Origin: Nocardia inohanensis NBRC 100128
GTDB taxonomy: Bacteria > Actinomycetota > Actinomycetes > Mycobacteriales > Mycobacteriaceae
Direction of reading: 5' to 3'
Assembly: GCF_001612945.1 (NCBI RefSeq)
Contig: NZ_BDBK01000008.1
Location: forward strand, 124,001 to 188,000
Length of the DNA stretch: 64,000 nucleotides
A program made the translations under genes and the position numbers. Position 1 is the stretch's first letter. Each line of letters opens with the position of its first letter. Positions 1 to 8,770 of the stretch are shown here, piece after piece. The notes under the pieces were generated by a model, which made no database searches, had not been told where the DNA came from, and saw only the letters and a list, made by a program, of their open reading frames with translations.

Positions 1-2
1 GG

Positions 3-563
3 AAGGAAGCGGTCTACAGCGGCGAACACGTGGAACGACTGCGGGCCATCGCGGCCATGCAGGCGCGCGGACTGCGACTGGAAGCCATCCGCGAGGTATT
101 CGAAGCCGACACCGCGCGCGACGCCGACTGGCGGGAGGTCTTCGATCCGCGGCTGCCGCGCGAGGATGAGATCGTCAGCGACGAGCGGCTGAGCGAGCTG
201 CTGGGCGATCGGCGGCCGGAGATTCTCGACGAACTGGTCGGCCAGGGATACGTGGTGCGCGAGGGCGAGGGCTGGAGGGTGCCCGAACCCGCGATGCTCA
301 CCGGTGCGCTGGTGCTCTACGACGTCGGCACCGACATCTCGCTGTCGGGGGTGCTGCGCAAGCTGATTCGCAGTCATATCGCGGTGCTGGCCGACGACAT
401 CGTGCAGACCTTCCGCGATGCGGCGGGCACCAGTTACGGCGGCGAGGGGCCGAGCGTGGACCTGGACCGGTTCGGTGACCGGTTGCAGGCGATCGCCCGG
501 GAGGTCGGCGGGGCGACGCTGGCCGAGGAGATCATGCGCGCCGCACGCGAACTCGACAGCTGA
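3..563 (+). CDS. MerR-family transcriptional regulator, 5' end missing
   Basis: The reading frame is open from the window edge (EAVYSGEHVERLRAI...) to a TGA at 561-563, so the gene begins upstream and the GTG at 30 is not its start. The visible part begins inside the MerR-type winged helix: the helix ERLRAIAAMQARGLRLEAIREVF is the typical end of that domain. A roughly 130-residue effector or dimerisation region follows, without Cys or metal motifs. The ligand cannot be told. It converges on the glycosidase pair with a 12-nt gap and has no visible partner gene here. Confidence 0.8.
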   Translation, partial: KEAVYSGEHVERLRAIAAMQARGLRLEAIREVFEADTARDADWREVFDPRLPREDEIVSDERLSELLGDRRPEILDELVGQGYVVREGEGWRVPEPAMLTGALVLYDVGTDISLSGVLRKLIRSHIAVLADDIVQTFRDAAGTSYGGEGPSVDLDRFGDRLQAIAREVGGATLAEEIMRAARELDS

Positions 564-575
564 GGCCATCGCGGC

Positions 576-1901
576 TCAGGGCACGGTGACGGGGGAGTCG
601 CAGCTGGCGGGCGGATCCACGAGTACGCAGTCCGAGGGGGCGCGCACCGGGGTGTAGGTGCTGGGCACACCGCCGGTGCTGATGATCTGCCGATAGGCCG
701 CTACCGCGTCGGTGGGGGTGCGGGTCAGCTCCGGATCATTGCGCGCATCGACGGTGTAGAGGCCGAATCGCGGTGTGTAGGAGCCCCATTCGTAATTGTC
801 GGTGATGCTCCAGTAGTTGTAGCCGATGATCTTCATGCCGTCGATCTTGGCGCGCTGCAACCAGTAGACGGTGTCGCGCAGGTGATCGGAGCGGGTGTAG
901 CCGTCGGCGCGCGGTTTGCCGTCCTCGGTGGGCATACCGTTCTCCACCACCCACAGCGGCTTGTCGGGGAACATGCGCGAATAGTGTTGCAGCGCGAAGT
1001 AGATGCCCTCGGGGCGGATCGGCAGCTCCCACATACCGGCGGGCGGGGGGACCGACCCGTCGGGTTGATTGACGGCGTTCTTGGGCGGTTCGTGCCCGAA
1101 GTAGTAGTCGACGCCGATGAAATCGAGCTTGTCCCCGATGCGCTCGATCAGCGGCCCGTTCACCTCGGACTCGGCCCCGGCCACATACCCGACATTGCTG
1201 GTCACCTGCGCGCCCGGCTGCACCTGATGGATGTAGTCGTAGATCTTGTTGTGCGCCTCGGCCACCCGATCCAGCATCTCGTCGGCGTTCTGCTCGTTCT
1301 GCCGCACCTCGTGCATGATGTAGGCGACCGGCTCGTTCACCGTGACCCACACCGGATTCCGCGCCGCGAACCGATCCACCACCTTGCGGGCATTGGCCAG
1401 CCAATCGGCCACCATCTCCGGATTGCGCCAGCCCCCGCGCGCGGCCTCCCAGCCCGGATACACCCAGTGGTCCAGGGTCAGCATCGGCTGCATGCCCGCG
1501 GCGATGATGGTGTTCACCACGTCGTCGTAGAACCCGAACGCCTCCTCGTCCCAGCCGTCCGGCGTCGGCTGCACCCGCGCCCATTCGATGCCGACCCGGA
1601 ACACCTTCACGCCCAGGCTCGCGGCCAGGGCGATGTCATTGGGGTAGCGGGAGCGGAAGTCCACCGACTGGCCGTAGAGGTCCCAATCCGGATTGTTGCG
1701 GATGTAGCGCTGCCAGTTGCTGTCGGCGGCATGGCCTTCGGACTGGAATCCCGACGCCGCCACGCCCCACAGGAAGTTCGAGCCGAGCACGCCGTGCGTA
1801 CTCGGCGCGGGCGGGGTGGCGTGCGAGGCGCCGGCTACCGGCAGCAACGTCGTGGCGGCGGCCAATCCGGCCAGGGCGAGACGGTGCAGCCGTGCGCGCA
1901 T
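576..1901 (-). CDS. Secreted GH1-family beta-glycosidase (second of tandem pair)
   Basis: A 441-residue glycoside hydrolase family 1 protein. It starts at ATG 1901 behind GGAGGAG; the open frame upstream to 2237 is spurious. A Sec signal peptide covers residues 1-28 (ends ASHA). Family landmarks are FLWGVAASGFQSEG near the N-terminus, the acid/base motif TVNEP (Glu190) and the nucleophile motif VENG (Glu320). Family members are retaining beta-glucosidases, galactosidases or related enzymes that hydrolyse disaccharides and aryl glycosides. Most bacterial GH1 enzymes are cytosolic, so export is unusual. It lies 95 bp downstream of a close paralogue and is probably co-transcribed. Substrate cannot be assigned. 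Confidence 0.88.
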   Translation of the reverse strand: MRARLHRLALAGLAAATTLLPVAGASHATPPAPSTHGVLGSNFLWGVAASGFQSEGHAADSNWQRYIRNNPDWDLYGQSVDFRSRYPNDIALAASLGVKVFRVGIEWARVQPTPDGWDEEAFGFYDDVVNTIIAAGMQPMLTLDHWVYPGWEAARGGWRNPEMVADWLANARKVVDRFAARNPVWVTVNEPVAYIMHEVRQNEQNADEMLDRVAEAHNKIYDYIHQVQPGAQVTSNVGYVAGAESEVNGPLIERIGDKLDFIGVDYYFGHEPPKNAVNQPDGSVPPPAGMWELPIRPEGIYFALQHYSRMFPDKPLWVVENGMPTEDGKPRADGYTRSDHLRDTVYWLQRAKIDGMKIIGYNYWSITDNYEWGSYTPRFGLYTVDARNDPELTRTPTDAVAAYRQIISTGGVPSTYTPVRAPSDCVLVDPPASCDSPVTVP

Positions 1902-1996
1902 CGGGACTCCTCCTCGGGACAAGCGGGTCGGAAATGTCCCGATCGGAGCGTAGCTGTCAAATAGCCGGATTCCCGTGCAGCGCGGTGCGTGTCGGG

Positions 1997-3310
1997 TTAT
2001 CGGGGGACGGTGACGGGGTTCACGCAGCTGTCGATGCCGTTCACCAGTGAGCACGTGGCGGGTGCGCGGGTGGGGAGATAGCCGGGCGGCACGCCATCGG
2101 CGCCGGTGATGGCGCGGTAGGCGTCCACGGCGTCGGTGGGGCGGCGGGTCAGGGTCGGATCGGTGAGTACGTCCACGGTGTAGAGGCCGAAACGTGGTGT
2201 GTAGGAATCCCACTCGTAATTGTCGGTGAGACTCCAATAGTTGTAGCCCATGACGTTCATGCCGTCGGCGTGGGCGCGTTGCAGCCAGTAGACGGTGTCG
2301 CGCAGGTTATCGGCGCGGGTGTAGCCGTCCGGGCGCGGTGCTCCGTTCTCGGTCGGCAATCCGTTCTCGACGATGTACAGCGGTTTGCCCGGGAAGAGGT
2401 TGCTGAAATGACGCAGCGCGTAATAGATGCCCTCCGACTGCAACGGCAGCTCCCACAGCGCTGAGCGCGCGTACCCGGCGAAGTCCGCCGCGGTGTCCGG
2501 AGACATGCCGTAGTAGTAGTCGATCCCGATGTAGTCCAGCCGGGCCGCGATGCGTTGCAGCATCGGCCCGTTCACCACGTCGTCGACGCCCGGGACATAG
2601 GCGACATTGCTGGTCACCATCGCGCCCGGCTGCACCTGGTGGATGTAGTCGTAGATGCTGTTGTGCGCCAGGGCCAGCCGATCCTGCATCACCCCGAGGT
2701 CGGTCGCGGGCAGCCCGCCGTTGCGGATCTCGTTCATCATGTACGGCCCGGGCTCGTTGATGGTCACCCACAGCGGATCGAACCGGGCATATCGGTCCAC
2801 CACCGCGCGCATGTTCGTCAGCCAGTCGTCCACCATTCCGGCGTGCGCCCAGCCGCCGCGGTCGGCCTCCCAGCCCGGATACACCCAGTGATCCAAGGTC
2901 AGCATCGGCCGCATCCCCGCCGCCCGGATCGCCGCGATCACCTTGTCGTAGAAGGCGAATCCCGCTTCGTCCCACACCCCGGGCTGCGGTTGCACCCGTG
3001 CCCATTCGATCCCGATCCGGTACACGTTCACGCCGAGGTCGTGGGCCAATGCGATATCGGAGGCGTAGCGGGTATAGAAGTCCACGCTCTCGCCGTACCG
3101 GTCATAGCTCTGGTTCTTCTCGACATACCGCCGCCAATTGCTGTCCGGCGCATGCCCTTCCGATTGGAACCCCGAGGCGGCCACACCCCAATAGAATCCG
3201 TCACCCAACGCCGGGACCTCCGGGCCGGCGGCGGCGGGGCCGGCGCTGGTCAGCAGTGCTGCCGAGGTGACGGCGAGCAGAACAGCGGCGGAACGAATGG
3301 ACGAGCGCAT
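1997..3310 (-). CDS. Secreted GH1-family beta-glycosidase (first of tandem pair)
   Basis: A 437-residue GH1 protein starting at ATG 3310 behind AGGAG. The signal peptide ends near residue 28 (AGPAAA). The mature protein opens with FYWGVAASGFQSEG. Catalytic residues are readable as TINEP (Glu186, acid/base) and IVENG (Glu315, nucleophile). It aligns along its whole length with the downstream gene, including the C-terminal Cys-containing tail (CSLVNGIDSC here, CVLVDPPASC there), so the pair comes from tandem duplication. The tail cysteines may form a disulfide outside the cell. Substrate is unknown. Confidence 0.88.
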   Translation of the reverse strand: MRSSIRSAAVLLAVTSAALLTSAGPAAAGPEVPALGDGFYWGVAASGFQSEGHAPDSNWRRYVEKNQSYDRYGESVDFYTRYASDIALAHDLGVNVYRIGIEWARVQPQPGVWDEAGFAFYDKVIAAIRAAGMRPMLTLDHWVYPGWEADRGGWAHAGMVDDWLTNMRAVVDRYARFDPLWVTINEPGPYMMNEIRNGGLPATDLGVMQDRLALAHNSIYDYIHQVQPGAMVTSNVAYVPGVDDVVNGPMLQRIAARLDYIGIDYYYGMSPDTAADFAGYARSALWELPLQSEGIYYALRHFSNLFPGKPLYIVENGLPTENGAPRPDGYTRADNLRDTVYWLQRAHADGMNVMGYNYWSLTDNYEWDSYTPRFGLYTVDVLTDPTLTRRPTDAVDAYRAITGADGVPPGYLPTRAPATCSLVNGIDSCVNPVTVPR

Positions 3311-3413
3311 CTGAACTCCTCATGGTCTCGCCCGAGCCGAACGAGCTGGGCGCGCGTCCAAAATAGCTGCTCGCCGTCGCCACCCGGGCGAATTCACCGA
3401 CGGACGCTCGAGA

Positions 3414-4034
3414 TCACGATGTCAGTGCACGGATTACCAGCGTGTCGCCCCCCGGCAATTCCCGGCGATGGCCTGACCAGCCGCTTCGGGTGCGGGCGTG
3501 AGTAATACGCGGGCCGGGTAGCTCCCGGGCGGCGGGCACGGCAAGGTAGCGGGAAGCCAGCACGGACGGCGTGAGGTCCTCGATCACGGCGAGCCCCGCG
3601 AGGTTCAGCAACTCGCACGCCGCATGCGGCACGGTCTCTGCCGCATGGTCGAAAATGACGGCGCTCCCCGCGGCGCAGCCGCCGACATATCGGAGCGCGG
3701 CGGTCAGCGCCGGATCGGTCAGCGATGCGCTGCCATCCAGGCGAACGAAGAACCCGGCGGCCGCAGCGTCGAAACCGGCACCGCTGAGCGCGTTCTCGAG
3801 CTCCGCCGCCCCCGGCACCTCGAACACGCGCACCCCCCGATACGGATTGTGCGCGGCGAAATTCTCGAGCCCGTCCCCGATCAGCACCACCTGCCCGATC
3901 CCGTCACTGATCGCATCGGCGAGCCGATCCTCGGCGAACCGGCACCGAGCCGCCGCGCACAGTCGAGAACTGATCCGGGACGTGCGCGCGGCGGATGCGG
4001 CGCGAGCGGCAGACATCATCGGTCGGACTCTCAC
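3414..4034 (-). CDS. Short, divergent LCM/TIGR00027-type methyltransferase homologue
   Basis: The 206-residue product contains RCRFAEDRLADAISDGIG and then VVLIGDGLENFA with NPYRGVRVFEVP. This is the layout of SAM-binding motif I and the acidic strand 2 in the leucine-carboxyl-methyltransferase-like family of actinobacteria. Family members are usually nearer 270-300 residues with a D-H-P-x-T/S-Q motif after strand 2. Here that reads PGAAEL, so the acidic and HP residues are lost. It may be catalytically inactive or have another ligand. Start is uncertain: GTG 4034 or ATG 4019. It lies 17 bp downstream of the HTH gene and probably shares its promoter. Confidence 0.6.
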   Translation of the reverse strand: MRVRPMMSAARAASAARTSRISSRLCAAARCRFAEDRLADAISDGIGQVVLIGDGLENFAAHNPYRGVRVFEVPGAAELENALSGAGFDAAAAGFFVRLDGSASLTDPALTAALRYVGGCAAGSAVIFDHAAETVPHAACELLNLAGLAVIEDLTPSVLASRYLAVPAARELPGPRITHARTRSGWSGHRRELPGGDTLVIRALTS

Positions 4035-4051
4035 TCGAACCGGTCCGCCGC

Positions 4052-4534
4052 TCAGGCGGACTCGCCTTCACCCCCAGGCCGCCCCGGCGGCGTATGCGGG
4101 TTCGGCCCGTGCCCCATGAACGGCGGCACCGGCATCCTTGGCATCTCAGGCATTTTCGGCACGTTCGGCAAGGGCGGCACCTGCGGCATCGGCGGCACAG
4201 GCGGCATAGGCGGACCCGAAGGCATCGGCGGAATGGGCATCCCACTCGGCCCACCCCCGAACCGCTGGAACGCGGCCTGCCGGGATGTCCCGAAAATTTC
4301 CCCCACTTCCGCCCACGTCCGTCCCTCGTCCCGAGCCTGCTGCACCAGCGACCGCAGCACATCATCGACAACACTGTCGAGACTGCGAGCCGCCCGCAAC
4401 GCAGCCATCACCGAAGGCGCCGGCGTCCCCGCCGCCGGATGCAACACCTCGGCCAGGAATTCAGCATTGGTAGACAACAACTTCGCAAGTACCGCCCGCT
4501 CATCAGCGTTATCGCGGTCAATCGATTCACTCAT
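4052..4534 (-). CDS. HTH protein with Met-Pro repeat tail
   Basis: A 160-residue protein in two parts. Residues 1-95 are helical and include a sigma-like helix-turn-helix (GRTWAEVGEIFGTSRQAAFQ, 71-90). From residue 96 to about 140 the chain is a low-complexity run in which MP dipeptides alternate with P/V/S spacers, then a Gly/Pro end. The HTH suggests DNA binding. The tail resembles a flexible proline-rich binding arm, but its role is unknown. ATG 4534 sits just after TTTAC repeats and a TTGACA, which suggests autoregulation. I do not recognise a named family. Confidence 0.7.
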   Translation of the reverse strand: MSESIDRDNADERAVLAKLLSTNAEFLAEVLHPAAGTPAPSVMAALRAARSLDSVVDDVLRSLVQQARDEGRTWAEVGEIFGTSRQAAFQRFGGGPSGMPIPPMPSGPPMPPVPPMPQVPPLPNVPKMPEMPRMPVPPFMGHGPNPHTPPGRPGGEGESA

Positions 4535-4536
4535 GC

Positions 4537-4584
4537 GTAAATGCTGCCTTTACATGTACCGCCTTGTCAAGGTTGCGTTTACAT
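4537..4584 (-). promoter_or_regulatory. Promoter/operator of the HTH gene with TTTAC repeats
   Basis: Upstream of ATG 4534 the minus strand carries a perfect TTGACA (plus-strand TGTCAA at 4565-4570). TTTACAT is present twice on the plus strand, at 4549-4555 and 4578-4584. GTAAA at 4537-4541 forms an inverted repeat with the first copy. No convincing -10 is seen at 17 bp. The repeats are candidates for self-binding by the HTH product, which is inference. Confidence 0.45.
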
Positions 4585-4624
4585 CACGCGCAGTCGAAAG
4601 TTTGCCGAGACCCCTCTCCGGCTC

Positions 4625-5086
4625 CTAGGTAACCGCCTGCGCGGCAGCGGATTCGGGCCACCCGGCCAGACCGAACGCCAGCCCCCGGCGGAACAACCCC
4701 AACCCTTCACAGGTGTACGCCAAGGTATCGGCAGGAATCCCCGCGAGAGGAAACCACCGCAGCTCCGAGCATTTGTGAGGCTCGGCGTTGACCACTTCAC
4801 CCCGCCAGCTCGTGGCATGGAAGAAGAACCCGACCCGAGGCGCACTGTCCGGCGGATTGTAGTGAAGAGCGGCAGCCATCCGGATGTCCCTGCGCCGCAA
4901 TGTTATTCCGATTTCCTCCTCCGCTTCACGGATCACGGCGGCCTCGAGATCTTCCCCGGGCTCGAGCTTGCCGGAGGGAACGTTCCACAAGCCGTCCCCG
5001 TACCCGGTGTTCGCGCGCCGAGTCAGCAGGATCTGGTCGCCCCTAGTCGCGATGAGCAGTACATCGACCGGGCAGGTGTAAGCCAT
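4625..5086 (-). CDS. Nudix hydrolase
   Basis: A 153-residue protein with an intact Nudix box GKLEPGEDLEAAVIREAEEE followed by IGI, matching GX5EX7REUXEEXGU. ATG 5086 (MAYTCPVDVLLIA) fits the family N-terminus; the longer open frame upstream is not coding. Nudix enzymes cleave nucleoside diphosphates linked to another group. The short single-domain form with TRRANTGYGDGLWNVPSGK resembles MutT/ADP-ribose pyrophosphatase-like house-cleaning enzymes. The substrate cannot be read from sequence. It stands alone, downstream of a methyltransferase remnant on the same strand. Confidence 0.85.
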   Translation of the reverse strand: MAYTCPVDVLLIATRGDQILLTRRANTGYGDGLWNVPSGKLEPGEDLEAAVIREAEEEIGITLRRRDIRMAAALHYNPPDSAPRVGFFFHATSWRGEVVNAEPHKCSELRWFPLAGIPADTLAYTCEGLGLFRRGLAFGLAGWPESAAAQAVT

Positions 5087-5102
5087 GGCTTTGATCCTGC
5101 CG

Positions 5103-5414
5103 CTATCCGACAGTGGAGATCGCGAGAACGTAGCCTTTGGGGTCACGCCAAGGGGTGCCGGGGTCGTCGGCGAACCAGTCGGTGATGTCGGTACCGATCC
5201 CCGCGAGTATCCGTGCACGACCGGGGTAGTCGGGGCGGACGCGGTGGAATCCGAGCAGGGCCGCCGGTGAGGTGTCGACTCCGATGAGAGGTCCGCGGTG
5301 GCCGCCGGCCGCCAGTTCGGCGAGGAATCTGCCATCGCCGCAACCAATGTCGAGCAGGCGTCGTCGGTCCACGGAATCGGCGGGAGTTCGTATTGCGACC
5401 GAGGGGTGGGACAC
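5103..5414 (-). pseudogene. Truncated class I SAM-methyltransferase remnant
   Basis: A 103-codon frame from GTG 5414. It reads RRRLLDIGCGDGRFLAELAAG with GPLIGVDTSPAAL, which is motif I and strand 2 of a class I methyltransferase. After about residue 60 the fold is lost. The end (PWRDPKGYVLAISTVG) looks instead like the C-terminus of a VOC/glyoxalase domain. Full enzymes are 200 residues or more, so this is a decayed or chimeric fragment rather than a working gene. It sits in the gap between the Nudix gene and the divergent carboxylase, and overlaps neither. Confidence 0.5.
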
Positions 5415-5462
5415 GGTCGGCGTAATCGCCCCTTGCCGCGGCTGTTCGGGAACACTGGCCGC

Positions 5463-8400
5463 GTGCGAGTGGTGATTGCGAATCGGGGAGAGATAGCCGT
5501 TCGAGTGGCGCGGACGGCGCGTGAGCGGGGGTATGGGACGCTGGCGTTGTATACGGCGGAAGAAGCCGGGAGTCTGCCGGTGCGGCTGGCCGAGGAGGCG
5601 GTGTGCCTGCCGGGCGAGGGGGCGGGGGCCTATCTCGATGTGGACGCTGTCGTGGTGGCGGCGGCGCGTGCCGGTGCGGGTGCGCTGGTGCATCCGGGGT
5701 ACGGATTCCTCAGTGAGAGTGCGGATCTGGCTGCCGCGTGTGCTGCGGCGGGACTGGTGTTCGTCGGACCGGGCCCTGAGGCGCTGCGGCTGTTCGGGGA
5801 CAAGCTGACTGCACGGGCGGTCGCCGAGCGGGCCGGGGTGCCGGTGCTCGCGGCGACTCCGGTGGACGGGGGGCTCGAGGCGGTGTTGTCGTTGTTGGCC
5901 GCCCACCCGCAGGGTGTGATGGTGAAGGCCGCCGCGGGTGGGGGCGGGCGCGGTATGCGGGAAGTGCATGATCGGGCGCAGGCCGCCGACGGGTATGAAC
6001 GCTGCCGCGCCGAAGCGCTCGCCGGATTCGGTGACGATCGGGTGTATGCCGAGGCTTTGGTGACCGGCGCACGCCATATCGAGGTGCAGGTGATCGCCGA
6101 TGGCGGGGGAGCGGTCGCGCTCGGCGACCGGGATTGCAGTGTGCAGCGCCGGCATCAGAAGCTGATCGAGATCGCGCCGGCGCCGGATCTGGTTGCGGGA
6201 CTGCGGGATCGGCTGCACCATTACGCGGTGCGGATCGCCGAGTCGGTGGCCTGCCGTGGTGTGCTCACCGTCGAATTCCTGGTCATCGGCGACGAGGCTT
6301 GGTTCTTGGAGGTGAATCCCCGCCTGCAAGTGGAGCACACCGTCACCGAGGCGGTGACCGGCGTGGACCTGGTCGCGGTGCAATTGGATCTGGCGCAGGG
6401 CGCTACGCTGGCCGACCTGCGCCTCCCGCTGGGTACCGCCCCGCGCGGCTACGCGATTCAAGCCCGCGTCAACGCCGAGCTGCTCAGCGCCGACGGCACA
6501 CCGCTGCCGAGCTCCGGCGTCATCACCGAATTCAGTGCGCCGACCGGTATCGGGGTGCGCGTCGACACCGCCGTCCGCCCCGGCACCCGGCACGGCGTCC
6601 GGTTCGACTCCCTGCTCGCCAAGATCATTGCCCACGGGCCGTCCTATCCGGCCGCGCTGCAACGGTGTTCCGATGCCCTCGCCGAAACGCTGATCACCGG
6701 CGTGGACACCAATATCAGCCTGCTACGCGCGGTCCTCGACGAACTGCCGAAGGCCGGACCGGTCAGCACCGAATGGTTCGAACAGCGGCTGAGTGAATTC
6801 CACACGCGGGCAACCGATTACCAGGAACCCGCGCCGGAGGTCGATGCGGCCGCCGGCCCGGGTGCCCCGGATCTCGACGACACCGAACAACCCCTGCGCA
6901 CGCCGATGGGCGCCACCGTCGTGAGCCTCGCCGCCTCCGGCGTACTCGTCCCGGCCGGGGCTGAAGTCGCCGTCCTGGAAGCGATGAAAATGCAGCACGT
7001 CCTGCGTGCCGAGGAGCCGCTGCGCGTGCTGCGCCACACCGTCACCCCCGGCGACGTGGTCGATCCGCACACCGTCCTGCTCACCTGGACCGCCGCCGAC
7101 GATGAAGGCGCGAGCACGGAAACCACTGTCCTGGACTTGGATTCGCTCCGCCCGGACCTCGCCGAGGTGCATGCCCGCCACCGCACCCTCACCGATGCCG
7201 CCCGCCCCGAGGCGGTAGCCAAACGCCACCGCCTGGGCCGCCGCACCGCCCGCGAGAACATCACCGACCTCGTCGACCCCGGCAGTTTCGTCGAATACGG
7301 CGGCTTGGCCATCGCCGCCCAGCGTGCCCGCCGCAGTCTCGAAGACCTGATCGCCAACACCCCCGCCGACGGCCTCGTCGCGGGCGTGGCCACCATCGAC
7401 GCCGACCGTTTCGGCCCCGACCGTGCCCGCGCGGTCGTGCTCTCCTACGACTACACGGTCCTGGCCGGCACTCAGGGCATGCGCAATCACGTCAAGACCG
7501 ACCGCATGCTCGAACTCGCCCGCGAGCAACGACTTCCGGTCGTCTTCTTCTGCGAAGGCGGCGGCGGCCGCCCCGGCGACACCGACCACGGCGGTATCTC
7601 GGGTCTCGATGTCACCACCTTCCGCGCCATGGGCGCGCTCTCGGGCCGGGTCCCGCTGATCGGCATCGTCTCGGGCCGCTGTTTCGCCGGCAACGCCGCC
7701 CTGCTCGGCATGTGTGATGTCGTCATCGCCACCCCCGACGCGAATATCGGCATGGGCGGCCCCGCCATGATCGAAGGCGGGGGATTGGGCGTCTACGCAC
7801 CCGAGGACATCGGCCCGATCGAGGTCCAGCGCCGCAACGGCGTGGTCCACATCGTGGCCGCCGACGAAGCCGAAGCGGTCGCCACCGCCCGCCGCTACCT
7901 GTCCTACTTCCAGGGCGAGATCGCCGACTGGCAGGCCCCCGACCCGCGCCTGTCCCGGCACGTCATCCCCGAGAACCGCTTGCGCGCCTACGACATTCGT
8001 GCCGCCATCGACTCCATCGCGGACGTCGGCTCGTGCCTGGAACTGCGCCGCGACTGGGCGGTAGGCATGGTCACCGCCCTGATCCGCATAGAAGGCCGCC
8101 CCTTCGCTCTGATCGCCAACAATTGCCACCACCTCGGCGGCGCCATCGACGCCCCCGCCGCCGAGAAACTCAGCGCCTTCCTCAACCTCTGCGCCGCTCA
8201 CCACCTCCCGATCGTCTCCCTCTGCGACACACCGGGCTTCATGGTCGGCCCCGAAGCCGAAAAAGACGCCACCGTAACCAAATTCAGCCGCCTCTTCATC
8301 GACGCCGCCGCCCTGGACGTCCCCTTCGGCACCGTCATCCTCCGCAAGGGCTACGGTCTGGGCGCGCAAGCCATGGCCGCCGGCTCCTTCCGCGCCCCCC

Positions 8401-8642
8401 GTTTCGTAATCGCCTGGCCCACCGGCGAAATCGGAGGCATGGGCCTGGAAGGCGCGGTCCGCCTCGGCTTCGCCAAGGAACTGGCCGCCATCGAGGACCC
8501 CGCCGCCCGCCAATCCGCCTTCGACACGCTCGTATCCCACGCCTACGCCGCAGGCAAAGCCCTGACCGCCGCAACAGCTTTGGAACTCGACGACGTCATC
8601 GACCCCGCCGACACCCGCCGCTGGCTCCGCACCCTCCGCTGA
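5463..8642 (+). CDS. Single-chain biotin-dependent acyl-CoA carboxylase
   Basis: A 1059-residue polypeptide carrying all three parts of an acyl-CoA carboxylase. Biotin carboxylase spans about 1-450 (VVIANRGEIAVRVART start, HPGYGFLSE, ATP-grasp glycine loop near 155-165, EVNPRLQVEHTVTEA near 283). A biotinyl domain has EAMKMQH with biotin-accepting Lys509. Carboxyltransferase occupies about 557-1059 (crotonase-fold N and C halves). Start GTG 5463 is set by the family N-terminus. Mycobacterial single-chain enzymes of this layout carboxylate long-chain acyl-CoAs; other actinobacterial carboxylases usually split alpha and beta subunits. Substrate preference here is inferred from architecture only. 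It stands alone, and its biotin must come from a ligase elsewhere. Confidence 0.92.
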   Translation: MRVVIANRGEIAVRVARTARERGYGTLALYTAEEAGSLPVRLAEEAVCLPGEGAGAYLDVDAVVVAAARAGAGALVHPGYGFLSESADLAAACAAAGLVFVGPGPEALRLFGDKLTARAVAERAGVPVLAATPVDGGLEAVLSLLAAHPQGVMVKAAAGGGGRGMREVHDRAQAADGYERCRAEALAGFGDDRVYAEALVTGARHIEVQVIADGGGAVALGDRDCSVQRRHQKLIEIAPAPDLVAGLRDRLHHYAVRIAESVACRGVLTVEFLVIGDEAWFLEVNPRLQVEHTVTEAVTGVDLVAVQLDLAQGATLADLRLPLGTAPRGYAIQARVNAELLSADGTPLPSSGVITEFSAPTGIGVRVDTAVRPGTRHGVRFDSLLAKIIAHGPSYPAALQRCSDALAETLITGVDTNISLLRAVLDELPKAGPVSTEWFEQRLSEFHTRATDYQEPAPEVDAAAGPGAPDLDDTEQPLRTPMGATVVSLAASGVLVPAGAEVAVLEAMKMQHVLRAEEPLRVLRHTVTPGDVVDPHTVLLTWTAADDEGASTETTVLDLDSLRPDLAEVHARHRTLTDAARPEAVAKRHRLGRRTARENITDLVDPGSFVEYGGLAIAAQRARRSLEDLIANTPADGLVAGVATIDADRFGPDRARAVVLSYDYTVLAGTQGMRNHVKTDRMLELAREQRLPVVFFCEGGGGRPGDTDHGGISGLDVTTFRAMGALSGRVPLIGIVSGRCFAGNAALLGMCDVVIATPDANIGMGGPAMIEGGGLGVYAPEDIGPIEVQRRNGVVHIVAADEAEAVATARRYLSYFQGEIADWQAPDPRLSRHVIPENRLRAYDIRAAIDSIADVGSCLELRRDWAVGMVTALIRIEGRPFALIANNCHHLGGAIDAPAAEKLSAFLNLCAAHHLPIVSLCDTPGFMVGPEAEKDATVTKFSRLFIDAAALDVPFGTVILRKGYGLGAQAMAAGSFRAPRFVIAWPTGEIGGMGLEGAVRLGFAKELAAIEDPAARQSAFDTLVSHAYAAGKALTAATALELDDVIDPADTRRWLRTLR

Positions 8643-8770
8643 CACCGGGTCGGATACCCGGCCGGGTGGTCCCGCGGATCACGAAGTTCCCGGCGGTCCA
8701 TGACCGCAGTGCGGCGGAAACTCGCTAGCGTCCCGAAAAGCGTTCGGCTACTGTTCGATTCCCACCGCCC

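Noticed and set aside
882..1964. 360-residue plus-strand frame opposite the second GH1 gene
   Set aside because: It is a His/Arg/Val-rich mirror of a strongly supported GH1 gene and has no family motif or RBS.
5298..5462. In-frame N-terminal extension of the acyl-CoA carboxylase
   Set aside because: The family N-terminus VVIANRGEIAVRV begins at GTG 5463; the added residues have no homology pattern and overlap the methyltransferase remnant on the other strand.
6723..8645. 640-residue minus-strand frame across the carboxyltransferase region
   Set aside because: Gly/Val/Asp-rich composition from codon mirroring; the plus-strand carboxylase motifs are intact.
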